This document shows, in pieces, positions 1 through 11,624 of a stretch of 64,000 bases of DNA. The DNA is taken from positions 1,304,501 to 1,368,500 of the forward strand of contig OZ014412.1 in assembly GCA_963965975.1 (NCBI GenBank), given 5' to 3'. How positions within the stretch are numbered: the first letter of the stretch is position 1; every line of letters starts with the position of its first letter. The DNA is from Xestospongia bergquistia (Eukaryota > Porifera > Demospongiae > Haplosclerida > Petrosiidae). Under the pieces are notes generated by a model. The model searched no databases, was not told the DNA's origin, and saw only the letters and a list, made by a program, of their open reading frames with translations. The translations under genes and the position numbers were made by a program.

Positions 1-1560
1 CAATAGGAGCTGAGTTGGACTTTGGATCAAGACGTGGTAGTTTGCTTTTTTCTTTGTCTATTTTTAGTACTAATAAAGCAGAACTTAGGTGCTTTTTTAC
101 AGTCTTCAGTGTCTCTAAGTCATGGGATACTTCAACATGCCATACTACTTCTAGCACTAAGTTCTTCACTGCTTGACTTGCTATTTGACAATTCATGAAC
201 TCACTTGGATCCCGCTCAAGAGCTTGAGAGTAATAGTCAGAGTTGAAATGAACTTCTGTACTAGATGTTGCTTGTAAATCAAGTAGAATATGTAGTAACT
301 CTTCATCATCAGGGGTCAATTCTTTTTGTTTCATGTGAACTAAATGAGAATGTTTACAGACAGTGTTATGAATTGCTGAATCAAGACAAGAACAACTGTA
401 CATGTGTACACATGCTCCATAATGACAGCAGGACAACTTACAAGTACAACTACTTTGGAGAAGTTGGACTATGTAAAAGACATCTTGATTACGTTGTGAT
501 TGCACCTTCCATTCCATCAGAACGTAGCATATGGATATGCTTTGCTAAAGAACGAAAAAACACTTTCAAAGTAACAGCATCTTCATGATTTGTTATTGCC
601 CAAGCAACAGGCAAACCTTCACCATGGTCATCTATGACAACTACAGAAATCAATAAGAAGTCGTAGATATTGGTCCCATGAGTAGAATCAACGCAAATCA
701 CCTTAGTGCCAAACTTCATTCCCATTCTTCTCCTTGAGGCTTAAACACTAATATTGGGTTATATTTCATCTCTTCTACCCATGAGCATACGTTTAAGAGA
801 TCATTTGAATGTTTCTGAATTGTATGAACATTTTGTTTCCTTCCAATGTTTAAGATGTCCTGTCTGGTGACCAATTGTTCACGCCCTATGTCATTATTAT
901 CATCAAGGCATTTGTCACGGACATCATCAAGTATTTGGGTAACACAAACACCTTCCTGAAGTTTTATTGCTATTAGAAGTCTCACATCATCGAGAATTGG
1001 CAAATGACTAAGTTGAATTTCATGTCCAGTATGAGTGGAACAATACTCCACAACTAATGTTAAATGTGTTTTCCATTGTTTTGATATGTGCAATACAAGT
1101 GTTACCACTTCTACATTTTCCTTGACACTGAAGTGTCCATGGCCTTTTGGTTTGTAATGCCCGCTTTGATTACAGTAATAGTACAGATGTTTTACTGAGC
1201 CATATATCTTAGCAGAAGAATTTTGAACAAAGTGAGCTTTTGATTTCCTCTCCTCTTTTAACTTCCATTCATTAAATTCAGACATGCTTTTAAAGGTAAG
1301 ATTGCTAATATAAATTAGCAAATTGTGCTCAGTGGTGAGATGTTTAATCAAGTTACAGACAGTAACAAATTCATCAATAAAATTAAGAAATTAAGTAGTC
1401 AGTATTTCAACATTAGTTACCTAGCTGGACAGTGAACACAGGTCATCTTCCCACTATTCTCTTTTTTGTCGCTGTGATTTTTACTCATATGCTTAGAAAG
1501 GCCGCTTTTAAAACAGAAAGACTTGTCACAATATTCACAGAAGAAACGCTTCTCAGCCAT
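1..1560 (-). pseudogene. MULE-like DNA transposase remnant (C2H2 + DDE piece + SWIM)
   Basis: Transposase of the Mutator-like (MULE) type, broken. Reading the minus strand: 1560-1421 encodes a start and a classic C2H2 finger (CEYC...HMSKNH) followed by a second CVHC pair and a GTAAC donor, but no AG acceptor is found before coding resumes. 1351-716 is a 211-codon stretch typical of the region before the MULE catalytic domain (ends NPILVFKPQG). 725-489, in another frame, holds the first catalytic Asp block (ICVDSTHG) and GLPVAWAI. The rest of the catalytic domain is missing. About 525-1 in a third frame is open and carries a SWIM zinc finger (CTCKLSCCHYGACVH, then CSC and CKHSHLVH) and a C-terminal tail that runs off the window. 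At least two frameshifts and one large internal deletion make it non-functional. The family call is secure from the DSTHG and SWIM motifs. Confidence 0.85.
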
Positions 1561-1669
1561 GCTGAAGCACGTGGTACGTTATTATAATCCGACACACCCC
1601 TTTTCAATTTTTTACAATTTTACATGCTGGATAACATCCTGTCGTTAACGGTTAGAAGGATTTACGTTA

Positions 1670-2187
1670 CGTAGCAACGTAAATAGCCTGTAACACAAAA
1701 AATCTTCTATTACTGAGGGATACGATGCAGTGGTTCTGTGGTTCTCATAACTTTTATTTTTATTTAGAATATATTTCAACCATATAGATATACTTATAGC
1801 TGATAAAGTATCCAACTTATACACTCACTGGAATCTAAATTTGGAGAAAGCCTGCATCTCTTTGTTTTATAGACCTTTAAATCAGATTGCAATATATTTG
1901 AAAACTTATGACATACCTTGAATCTATTAATGTTGCCAACTTTTCGAATTTTATTCTCCTTGGTGCTTTAATGTTAACATTTTTAACTTAACCCTCTCTA
2001 CATATGTATCTCTGTATGTAATGCTATGTCTTAGTATCAGTCACACAATAGCATCAATGTCTATGTGTAATATAATATTTCTCAAAAAAAAACAATTTAC
2101 AAAAACAATCAGTTTTAACAACATGTCTTCTTGTTTGTTAATTATTAATGTTAATTGATGTTAATTAATGTTAATTACTATCCTACG
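1670..2187 (-). repeat. 3' LTR of the gypsy element
   Basis: Starts on the minus strand at 2187 right after a purine tract. Its first ~80 bases match the 5' LTR fragment at 5867-5944. Positions about 1670-2060 match 24285-24480 and 25580-25760, which sets the approximate outer end. The outer boundary is uncertain. Confidence 0.6.
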
Positions 2188-2190
2188 TAA

Positions 2191-2203
2191 CCTCCCTCTC
2201 TTC
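2191..2203 (-). other. Polypurine tract
   Basis: Minus strand reads GAAGAGAGGGAGG, ending four bases before the 3' LTR start. This is the expected plus-strand primer of an LTR retrotransposon. Confidence 0.7.
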
Positions 2204-2329
2204 AATAGCTCGTCTCGAGTGACAATGTGACATAGGGAGCATATCTATCCAGAACTGTGTGTGTGCGGGTAGGTCAAGAAATGGAAGGTTATTCCAATGG
2301 GTAATTGTTCAATAATTCATCTTCAGACT

Positions 2330-4076
2330 CAATGTTCAAAAGAAGGTGGTTGCCAATATGGTGTAAGTGTTGGAGAATGCTGTGGCATTCCTTTTGTAAC
2401 TGGTTGAAGAGTATGGTGCCATAAACGATTTATGTGAACTGTCTTCTTTCGTCCATCAGATTGTGCAATTATGACAGTCGGTTGACCGGAATTGTGTTCC
2501 AAAACAATCCACCCACTCTCTCATCTTGAACAGAGTTTTCCAGCTGTTGGTATGGATAACCAAACATGATTACCCACTTGAAATGATGACCTAGTATGAG
2601 CCCGAGTGTCATATGCCTTCTTCTGAGTAGATGCTGCATCTATAAGGTGCAGTTCAACTAATTCATACATCTGACTTAACTGACATTGGAGTTGTTTAGA
2701 ATAAACATATGTGTCTGTGGCTAGTCCAGGTAAATCAGATGGAAGTGTGGGTTCTCTACCAAACATTAAAAGATATGGTGAGCATTTAGTAGATGTGTGC
2801 GTTGAGGATCAGTAGGCATATAGGAGAAGAGGCAGCCATTTCTCCCAATCACTGGATTTAACACAATATGTCCTTAACATCTGAAATAAGGAGCGGTTAG
2901 TGTGTTCCACTAAACCATCACCTTGGGGATGATAGAGTGTGATTCGTGATTTATGCATTCCAAAAGCCCGGCACGTCTTTTTTAAAAGTGTGTTCTCAAA
3001 ATTAGCTCCCTGGTCAGAGTGAATATAAGTAGGTATGCCATAAGTACTAAAGGTTTCAACAAGAGCTTTAACTGTACTTTCTGCTGTTTGATCCTTCAGA
3101 GGAATGGCCACAGTCCATTTAGTGAAGTAGTCTTGTATAACTAAGATATAAGAATTGCACTGACATGACATAGGTACTTTTAGAATATCCACTCCAAACA
3201 TCTTCCAAGGTTTACACATAGGCATGCTTACCAACGGGACCGGCTGGGGTAGAGCTGGCTTTGCTTGATTGCAAGCATCACATGAGTCACAGTAATTTTG
3301 AGTATCTGTTGCCATTCCAACCCAGTACACATTTTCTTGTAATCGCAGGAATGTTTTCATACACCCTTGATGAGCATCTAAAGAAGCATCATGAAATTGT
3401 TGTAGGTAAGTCGCTTTGAGACTTAATGGTGCTATCGGCACAAGATGCTGCTCTTTACTAACCGGTTTAATGATACGATGATAAAGAACACCATTCTGTA
3501 ACTTGAGTTGGGGCCATAGTTGAAGCCACCTTCTGTATTGTGGGTGTTTCCATTCTGTACCTTGAGGTTTTTTGTTACTGTTTGTCTTGAGGTATGAAAT
3601 GATTTTTGCTAGAATTGGATCATTAGCCCGTTCCTTAATCAGTTCACTTTCACTAGGTCCAGAAATGACTTTTGTAGCAGCTGTACATGGTTGCCGTGAC
3701 AAACCATCAGCATTTGCATTGTGGGTACCTTTTCTATAAAATTCAAACTCTTGAAGTTGCAAAGCCCAACAGCTTAACTTTCCTTCCATCTTCTGTATGG
3801 ACAACCACTGTAGTGGGTTGTGATCTGTATACACAGTGAAAAAATGGCCCAAGAGGTAGTGTTTAAAGTACTTAATAGCATAAACCAGAGCTAAACACTC
3901 TTTTTCAATGATGCTGTAATTTTTTCAGCTGGCTTCAGTGACCGACTACCATAAGCGATAACATTAGGTCCTTGTTGTAATACAGTTCCCAACCCTGAGT
4001 CACTAGCATCGGTGTATAGGGTAAATGGTAAGGAGAAGTCAGGACATTTTAAAATAGGTTGAGAAATTAAGCACAT
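2330..4076 (-). pseudogene. gypsy RNase H and integrase region
   Basis: 4076-3852 holds the RNase H start (LYTDASDSGLG) and 3852-3690 its end (YTDHNPLQWL, then NADGLSRQP). Integrase follows: an H2C2 zinc module near 3390-3260 (CDSCDACNQAKP) and a catalytic core with all three acidic residues present (GVDIL, HSDQG, GLVEHTNR). A single in-frame TGA near 2807 separates the core from the C-terminal part (MFGREPTLPSD, 2766-2521), and another stop occurs near 2520. The protein then continues in frame to a TGA near 2330. The integrase core is the best-preserved part of the element. Confidence 0.85.
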
Positions 4077-4084
4077 TTTAAGTG

Positions 4085-4780
4085 TGGTGAAGGCTTCTTG
4101 ACAAGGATTTGTCCATTGGAATGTTACACCTTTATTAGTAAGATGATAGAGGGGAGAGCCAATGTTGGCAAAATTTTTTATATATCTTCAATAATATGAA
4201 GCCAACCCCAGAAACCTCTGCACCTCTGTAGCCGAAAAGGGGGTTGGCCAATTCTGAATAGCTTTCACTTTATTGGGATCTGGTATCATACCGTGTTTTG
4301 TAAAGGTGTGACCAAGGTAGGAAACTTCTTGCACCCCAATAGCACATTTTTCTCCATGCAAGGTAAGACCATAATCTACTAATCTCTAAAAACCTTGTTT
4401 AAGGTGTTGTCTGTGGCTTCTTTCATCACTAGAATATACCAAAACGTCATCCACTTAAACCATTCCAAAGGGTAACTCCCAAAGTACACAGTCCATCAAC
4501 CACTGAAATGTTCCAGGTGATCCTGTAAGGCCAAAAGGTAATCAAAGAAATTCAAATAACCCCATACCTCGACCTGGTGAAAAGGCTGTTTTTGCTTGGT
4601 CTTCGGGTGCAATAAGGACCTGCCAAAACCCTTTTCAACAGTCCAACTTAGTAAATACTTGTGCATTCCCTAAACGATCTTGTACTTCATCAGGTAAAGG
4701 TAAGGGATAGCTATTTTTGTCAGTCCTTTTGTTGAGTTCGTGATAGTCAATACAAATTCTTATTTCACCATTTCGTTTCA
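4085..4780 (-). pseudogene. gypsy reverse transcriptase, stop-riddled
   Basis: The minus strand encodes recognisable RT blocks (LPFGLTGSPGTFQWLMD near 4545-4490, then VDDVLVYSSDE near 4455-4430). An in-frame TAA replaces the residue just before the VDD catalytic pair, and other stops occur upstream and downstream. It is not translatable as RT. Confidence 0.8.
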
Positions 4781-5392
4781 GCACGAATACACAGGGTGCC
4801 AGCCAAGGGCTACTAGTTTGGTGGTATATTGCGTCAGTCTCCCTGGAACAGAGGAAAACAGGGATTTATATTCTCTAATTATATCCATGTATGCATCAGA
4901 AGAGGCAGGTAGTGTAGATTTACCTGGATGAGTGAAATGTGGGCTAGCGCAATTTTCAGTGTCATCTTCATCTCCTGATAACAGCTGTGTGGTAGGAGTT
5001 TTCCCATAGCTTTTCCTTGACCATGTTGTGTTCTCCCCGTAGTCCACATCTGGAGCTACAGTTGTACCATTGACAGTAACAGATTTTGTCTTGTAGTCTA
5101 AACAGACATTGAATTTGGCTAAGAAATCAATACCCAAAATGACAGGTGCAACTAGTTGAGGGGCAACATACATCTCATGTGTCCCATACAATGTACCAAT
5201 ATGAAGAGGTACAATGACAGTGTTGCATAATTCCACCTCATTGCAGGAGGCTGTTATAACATTTATAGAGGATGCTATTGAGTTATAACTCAAGCCGGTT
5301 TGTTCAAGCAAGTGTTGACTAATCAATGACACACTGTCTAATAAAATAGCAGTGAATATCTCGTATTTTTCCTGATATTTTTGAGTCGTTTA
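4778..5392 (-). pseudogene. gypsy retropepsin-like protease
   Basis: 5332-4778 on the minus strand is open and has the second-half aspartic protease signature (VILGIDFLAKF). Upstream in the same frame the active-site loop reads LLDSVSLIS, where D-S/T-G-A-x-x-S-L-I is expected, so the catalytic glycine and neighbours appear deleted. This copy should be inactive as a protease. Confidence 0.75.
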
Positions 5393-5881
5393 ATATTTAC
5401 AGCATATCCAATGTTGAGGCCAAGTGTATTACTTCCAGTCGTCTCCCCTGGCCTGTAGACACGACCGGTTGGCGTTTCCCCAGCACTGGGCATTTGTGTG
5501 GCCGTATTTGCCACAGTTAAAACATTGAAGGGCAGTACGGCAATTCTTTGCAATGTGCCCAAATCATTGACACCTGTAGCATTGCTGGGAATGTATATTG
5601 GTTGCCTTTTTCGGTTTATTCTGATATCTGACTGCAGCAATACTAATGGCTCAGCTGTCATTTTCTAATGAATCAAATCTGGCACCAATATCAAGTATCA
5701 TCTCTTCTAGTTTCTGTAAACCAGGAGTACTGCCAGTAACTGACGAAGTGGTAAGATGTGCTGCTTCCTCAGGTAACTGTTCATTGTTCATCATGAGCAA
5801 GCGTGCTTTTGCTAAAGTATCTTTGGTAGTCGTGATATCAGCTGGTGAAAATCGCATTAGTTTGGCAATCAGTTTTAACAT
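5338..5881 (-). pseudogene. gypsy gag remnant with two CCHC knuckles
   Basis: 5881-5651 is an open gag-like segment. Around 5585-5500, in another frame, two CCHC zinc knuckles are readable (CYRCQ...GHIAKNC and CFNCGKYGHTNAQC), the first containing an in-frame TGA. Gag is N-terminally truncated because the LTR fragment abuts it. Confidence 0.75.
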
Positions 5882-5944
5882 GTGTTCTCGTTTATTAATT
5901 ATTAATATTAATTGATGTTAAGTTATGTTAATTACTATCCTACA
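5867..5944 (-). repeat. 5' LTR fragment of the gypsy element
   Basis: 78 bases matching the start of the 3' LTR, beginning TGTAGGATAG on the minus strand. It shares a 14-base junction (AATCAGTTTTAACA) with the 3' LTR and runs into gag. This suggests a deletion of the rest of the LTR and leader at short homology. Confidence 0.65.
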
Positions 5945-6002
5945 TATGTATGGTGGCCCAGATTGTCCATTGAAATGTCTTACTAAAATAAGCTATAACA
6001 TA

Positions 6003-6172
6003 CCCTAAATGTCAAAATTTTCGCCGCTCAAACTTTCCCGAGTAAAATTTTCCCAAACTCATAATTTCGCGTTTTGTGTCAACCGCGAAAATTTGATTAT
6101 TAATTATTTGTGAGTCTAATTTTCGTGTCAACCGCGAAAATATAACTACCTCGAAAATTTTGACGTTTACAG
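6003..6172. mobile_element. TA-flanked MITE (about 170 bp)
   Basis: Ends are inverted repeats (CCCTAAATGTCAAAATTTTCG on the left; the right end read in reverse begins CTGTAAACGTCAAAATTTTCG) and are flanked by TA. The interior repeats GTGTCAACCGCGAAAAT twice. It is a non-autonomous element of the Tc1/mariner style; no coding sequence. Confidence 0.7.
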
Positions 6173-6289
6173 TAATAGCACCATAAGCAATATAAGCTGC
6201 ATATGATAATCACTTCAATTACAATAAATTAAGAAAACAAGTAAATAGAAACATTTTCTTAAAAAAGGAAGTAAATGTAGGGGTAGCTA

Positions 6290-7600
6290 ATACCAGTCCA
6301 ATACAAAGAATCCAAACAAACTAGTAGTGATGGCACTTATATCATCTCTAAATAATAGGATAGGCACAGAATACAACAAAATATTACTGATATTATTCAA
6401 GAAATTTAGAGTTGGCGAATATCCTAAATTGCTACATGTGCTATTATGTAAGGATGATGCAATTGCCATACCTACTTGCATTGCATTCTTTGTATTGGAC
6501 GGATATTAGCCATCCCTATATTTGCTTCATCTTTTAGAAAATGTTTTTTATTTGCTTGTGTATTAATACAAGTTGTGAAAATCCCAAATCATATTATAAT
6601 TACCACTTTGATATTCATACTGATATTAAATGGGAGAACACCCGATAAGACACACAAAGATAAATGATTGGCTGGAACTATAGATTGGCAGATTTGGATA
6701 AAGCATGTGAACTAATCGACTCCTCTAACGTGAACATTACAACATCTGGTGATATCAACACAACGTAAGAGAATTTGCAGAATCACTTCCTTCTTATAAT
6801 GAATAGATGCATTCAATGACTAAAAATTAAAAGCATAAACACTTTATCTTGGATGACAAAAACCTAAAACAAGCAAAAAAGAAGAAACTACACATTAAAA
6901 AGAATGGGGATCATAAGTTTTTTAAGACTGCTAGGAATAAATTTCGTGCCCAGCTTAGAAAAACTAATAAAAAGAATTACCTATGTCTCATGAACCCTAG
7001 AAAAACTAAATAAGTTTCTTTAGAAACAAGAGATCCTTTATTCCTGCTTTACAGGCTGATACGATGATGGTATATTTTATGACAATACTGAGAAATCTGA
7101 AATAGCTTTTCATTGTGTTTCAACCAATCTCACTCTGCACTTTCTGTAGCCAACTGTAAGGATTACAGTAATGCATTTCCTGATGACTTATTTTGTTTAG
7201 TTGAATGAGTACATGAATTTCTGATAATTTTTGATGATAATAAATCTTCAGGTTGCGATGGGGCCTTACCTTGAATGTTAAAACATACAGTTACCTTTGT
7301 TGTTTCATCAATAGTTAAAATTTTTATTCTTTCTTTATTTGCAGAAATGTGCATCTCCTTCATAATAACTAGAAATCATCAAATATTGTTCTATACCTAA
7401 ATCAAGTGAAATGAAACAAACTCACAAATATTGACCCATCTCATTGCTTATAATTCTCAGCAAACTAATTGAAAAATATGTCTACCAACTAGTCTTACCC
7501 AGGCATTTTGCCAAAAACTTGGGTAATAAACTAATGCACCAGACTGCTTTTTACTCAGGTGGCATGGCAGCATAGTGACGAGACTAACTTACCTCATACA
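6290..7600 (+). mobile_element. Non-LTR retrotransposon remnant, copy 1
   Basis: The plus strand carries decayed ORF2 sequence. The linker before RT is visible at about 6840-7010 (related to the cleaner copy at 26346). RT follows, with a DDNKSSGCDG block near 7230-7260 and PISLLIILSKLIEKYVY near 7425-7475, where a stop replaces the residue before PISLL. This pattern is usual in Jockey/CR1/L2-type elements. It has many stops and no visible endonuclease. A related copy lies at 25790-26830 and a short third piece at 50240-50420. Confidence 0.7.
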
Positions 7601-7706
7601 TGTACTATATTAAATAATGAACATTATTACAAAATTTTATCTGATATTCCTTCATTCTAGAACTTACAAATATCATTTACCCACTTATAATTATACTCAT
7701 TGTATT

Positions 7707-9976
7707 TACAAAATAATTTCTTCATAAATGCATGTATTTCTAGTTAACTGTACTGTTGTATATGATGGATTAGTCTCTAACTCTAATCCTCTTCTCCTCA
7801 TCTCAAATCTGTTCACTATGTATAATGTGCATAATGACTACATTCACATTAATACTTACCTTCATCATATGCTGGATTATGACTTATAGCTAATTTATTA
7901 ACTATTCCTAAGTGTTGTACATATAATAGATAATGGTAGCTTTTTAAAATTATCTTACCTTCATTCTGATGTTGTTGACTCCTCTTCCTCTTAAAATGTA
8001 CAGTGATACTAACTCCAGCTAATATTACTATTATAACTATTACAATAGTTATAATGCTTGTAAAGACCACTATGGCATCTGTGTATATAAATATAAAGAG
8101 TGTCTGAATGTTATAAAACAATTTACACAATGTCCCGAGAGAATTTTCTGTGGTAGATTCTCCAGATTTCATAGAACTAGTTATGTCACCAATAGTTTTA
8201 TCACTTGATATAGTACCTAGTAAGATAGAACAATAAAATGATTGGAGCTCAGAAGAAAGTTAGTCATTGCTTATTTTGAATTTACCTGATCTACTACTAG
8301 TAGGCCATATATATGATTTTAAAACAGCAATATTACTAATGTCATCATTAGCTGCCCTATAACTTGACAAAATTTCTAATGTGTGAATAAAATAAATTAA
8401 GTACTGGTAATTAGTGCACTGACTTACTGGTAGCAATAATAGTCTCAGTAGGAGATGGTAATAGTAAAATATATTCCAGTACATGAGGGTACACAACAGA
8501 TGGGTTAGTTATAATAGTACCATCGACTATATCATGAGCTGTCACAGTATAGTTACCACTAACTGGCAGAGTTATATATTGGTATATTGTACTCTCCTCT
8601 ATACTGGATTTACTCATATTAATAGACTTCAGAGTTCCTTTAGAAGACTCATTAAATATCACATAACATCCATCAGCAGTAGATCTCTCAGCAAACTTAC
8701 ACTCTACAACAACTGAGCCATGATCAGAGTAGTACTGTAGAGTGAGTCCTTGAACATGATAGGTTGCTATGGTGACAAGAGGAATGGATAATTATATCAA
8801 TCCACAATGTTGTACTCACTAAAATATGACTCATTCATAGCTTTAGAGTTATTAAAATAATCCACTATATCAGCAATGAACACATATCTCATTAGGGGAT
8901 CAATATTGGATGCTGTATAGTTTACAGTCATTGACTGACAATCTTTTAAAGAACACGCAATCTCTTCTTGAGTTTGTTTTGTTCCATTCTGTTGTGAGTT
9001 CTCTTTTGTAATACCCTGTAATGTACTGTTACAAAGTCTAGGATAACCTATAACCTGTTTATATATAACAAATCACCATAAAGTCCATTTTGTACTTACA
9101 TTAATTTGGAACTGTACATCACAGAAATCATTAAAGATGACCTCATGATCAGGTAAAATAATAACATAGTTCTCTGAAAAATAATAGGTATATTAAAAAA
9201 CAAATAATTTATATTAACACTTGCTTTCGTTATATTCCTCATGTATAGTAACATTACTAGAACTATATTCTCCACTATGAGCTATAACAGTAGCAGTGTA
9301 AATATCACAGACTGTGAGGTTATATAACTCATAAGATGTATCCTCAGTGATATCATTATATAGTAACTGGCCATGTTGGTTCTCTATATAAATATGATAT
9401 GATATTGGACTGTTCTCAGGTGAAAATGATGGAGGAGACCAGGTCAGCCATGAAGAATTGGTGAGACTAAAATTAACCTGGAGATTTTCTGCTTGTGTGA
9501 TGCCTATATTATCAAAATGAAATATGATGACCTCTGAATTGTGTGTAGAGTTAACCTTTGACTGACAAAGTAGCACCTTTAAAAACAAAAGCATGATTCT
9601 GATCTAAAACAGTACATTGAACACTTATTCCATCATTAATAGGTAGTGCTCTTATAGTTAGTACTGATGACCACACATCAACTGATATATTGTTAGTAGT
9701 TACTGATATCCCTCTGTCTTGATTACTGGAATCAGTGATTGAATTACCCTGTACTGACCATGACAATATGTTTCCTGTACCCTCACATGTAAAATTAGCC
9801 AACGTATAAAGTGGAACAGTCATAGGGGAAGGAGCTACTGTGATGTTAACTGTAACAATTATTTATATAAGTATACACTACAATATTCATTATTTAACTT
9901 ACATACCAGCATCATTTACTGGCCATGATGAGACAAGAGTAATCAAGAAAATAGTTCTTGTAATGCTTTCTGCCAT
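7707..9976 (-). CDS. Receptor gene A: signal peptide-Ig-FN3-TM with two NPxY motifs
   Basis: Single-pass surface receptor, apparently intact. Eleven exons with agreeing phases: 9976-9907 (signal peptide MAESITRTIFLITLVSSW), 9849-9556 (Ig domain: NFTCEG, LSWSVQG, ISVQCTV), 9503-9221 (FN3-like: WLTWSPP, SYHIYI, YTATVIAHSG), 9173-9100, 9054-8820, 8766-8428 (membrane-proximal Cys-containing domain, YHVQGLTLQYYSD), 8375-8286, 8216-8127, 8078-7959 (TM helix followed by KRKRSQQ), 7907-7860 (SHNPAYDE) and 7815-7707 (ETNPSYTTV, then IYEEIIL and stop). The total is 584 codons including stop. NPxY motifs usually bind PTB-domain adaptors and are often phosphorylated. Ligand unknown. Domain names rest on motif pattern, not on a profile search. 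Closest paralogues are C, D, E and F in this window. Confidence 0.85.
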
Positions 9977-10335
9977 TATGAAATTTATTGCTGGCACTGT
10001 GTTTTCTTATATCAACTATCATTCAAATTTAATTTCAATAACAATATATGACAATATATAATTTATATTACACAAGAGAGTCAGCTACTGGTCTTTGTAT
10101 ATCAGTTCTATTATGACCAATATGTAGTCAATAACTATATTGATAATAACATATTGAGCTCCACCCACTGGAGGGTCGGATAATCTAGGACTGAGGAGAA
10201 CCACTTAATTCAGAAACTCCAACTGAGCATATTCAATAGTGTCTCTTTGTCTTCTGAAAAAAGAGCATGGTAGACCAGATTCAGTAGAATTCATGCTTCT
10301 CTGATCATGAGATTAGGTGAAGAGAGAAAACATTA

Positions 10336-11624
10336 TCAGATGATGACATATGAGATTATAATACAAGTTACTATAATAGCACTTTGAGGACGATCAAAGT
10401 AGTTATCATTTGATGATATCTCTTCATATGGAGGTGATCCTTCTGGTAATACTGGTAATACTAACGGGTTTATTGCTGCCCATGCAGATAGGAGTGGGGT
10501 TGGTCTTAAGTTATTCTCCATTAACTAGATAATTAAATTATTAAATAGTTTATTAATATAGGATCTTACTCTTCTTGTAGGTGGACTTTTAGGACTGTTG
10601 TGACGATGTAATGATAAGTCATCTTGTGAACGAAGTGCCTCATGACTATCTTTCCTTTCTAATGACACAAGACTGGTATTAGGATTGGGTATAAGACTGG
10701 TATCAGATCTACACAATAGAACTATATCATTACATGTACTTAGTATATAAGTAGTCATCATATACAACAATTAAATACTTACTCTGGAGATGGTAAGTCA
10801 TTACTTTGAGGAGCAGAGGTAACCTCATATTTCTCTTGTCTTGTTACCATAGTGATAGATGAAGGAGGTGGAACAAATGATGGAGATGGTGTAGATGGTA
10901 TTATATCACTGTTTATATTAGATGGAGATATTTCATGTTGTAACTGATCTTGTAGTTGACTATCACCTCCTTCATATCTATAATACATATATTAACATGT
11001 AATGATCAGTTATAACTTACTCATTAGTAGGTCTACTTTGAAATGAATCAGTTCTCTATAAGATCATTAACCATCTGTTATAGTTAGTGGTCCATATCAG
11101 TGATAGTAGCACATAATGTACATTAAAAATTACATGATCTAGTAAAAGATAGGGACATAATAACAAAATGACATATAAAAGAGTAATATATGATACATTT
11201 CAGTATGTATAGTATGGATTATATATTATATATTCAAAAAAATAAAAAAACTATAATTAATTATGATTATCATAAAAAGAAGTGTTTATCTTAATCGCAA
11301 CATTTTTATAATGAATATTGTTAGCCTTACCTAAATATATGATGTCAAATGTGATGATGTCATTGTCACATGACCTACCACTGACATGAGTTCCCAGTTC
11401 TTTCTCTTTCTCTTTTTAATACTATAATACACTACCAATATAACTAGTACTATTACTAACAATATGATCACTATACTAACTGCTATATAGCTAGAGAAAG
11501 AGAGAGAGAAAGAAAAAGATATTATATTAATGTGTTATTATTTACATTGCATAGGTATCTTTGTATCCAGTGTGTACTGATGTAATAAAACTAGTATCAT
11601 TTCCTGATTCTGTTGTCATAGGAA
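10336..11624 (-). CDS. Receptor gene H, 3' half: TM and proline-rich cytoplasmic tail
   Basis: Six exons with matching phases: 11624-11546 (extracellular stalk, VPMTTESGNDTSF), 11490-11379 (TM helix then KKRKRKNWELM), 11055-11021, 10977-10783 (STPSPSFVPPPSS), 10708-10570 and 10524-10336, ending in TGA. The tail is about 185 residues, rich in Ser/Pro, with a PPP stretch and a SPPYEEI sequence (a PPxY WW-binding motif). It lacks the NPxY motifs of gene A. The N-terminal ectodomain is not visible immediately upstream. It could come from exons further up (such as 16324-17051) or be lost. Function beyond a membrane receptor tail is not known. Confidence 0.65.

Larger units (their letters stand above)
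1670..5944 (-). mobile_element. Decayed Ty3/gypsy LTR retrotransposon
   Basis: Order on the minus strand is LTR fragment, gag, zinc knuckles, protease, reverse transcriptase, RNase H, integrase, polypurine tract, LTR, which is the Ty3/gypsy order. Protein similarity is visible throughout, but in-frame stops and frameshifts interrupt gag, protease, RT and integrase. The LTRs share about 75 bp beginning TGTAGGATAG (5' copy, from 5944) and CGTAGGATAG (3' copy, from 2187). The 5' LTR is cut short and joins directly to gag coding sequence. The far end of the 3' LTR (about 1670) is estimated from its match to a second copy near 24285. Inactive. Confidence 0.88.

Noticed and set aside
265-588. Plus-strand ORF of 107 codons
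   Set aside because: It is the opposite strand of the SWIM-finger coding sequence, whose CxC...CKHxH pattern is clear on the minus strand.
8260-8496. Separate small gene in the receptor A region
   Set aside because: Reads through the intron between exons 6 and 7 of gene A in another frame.
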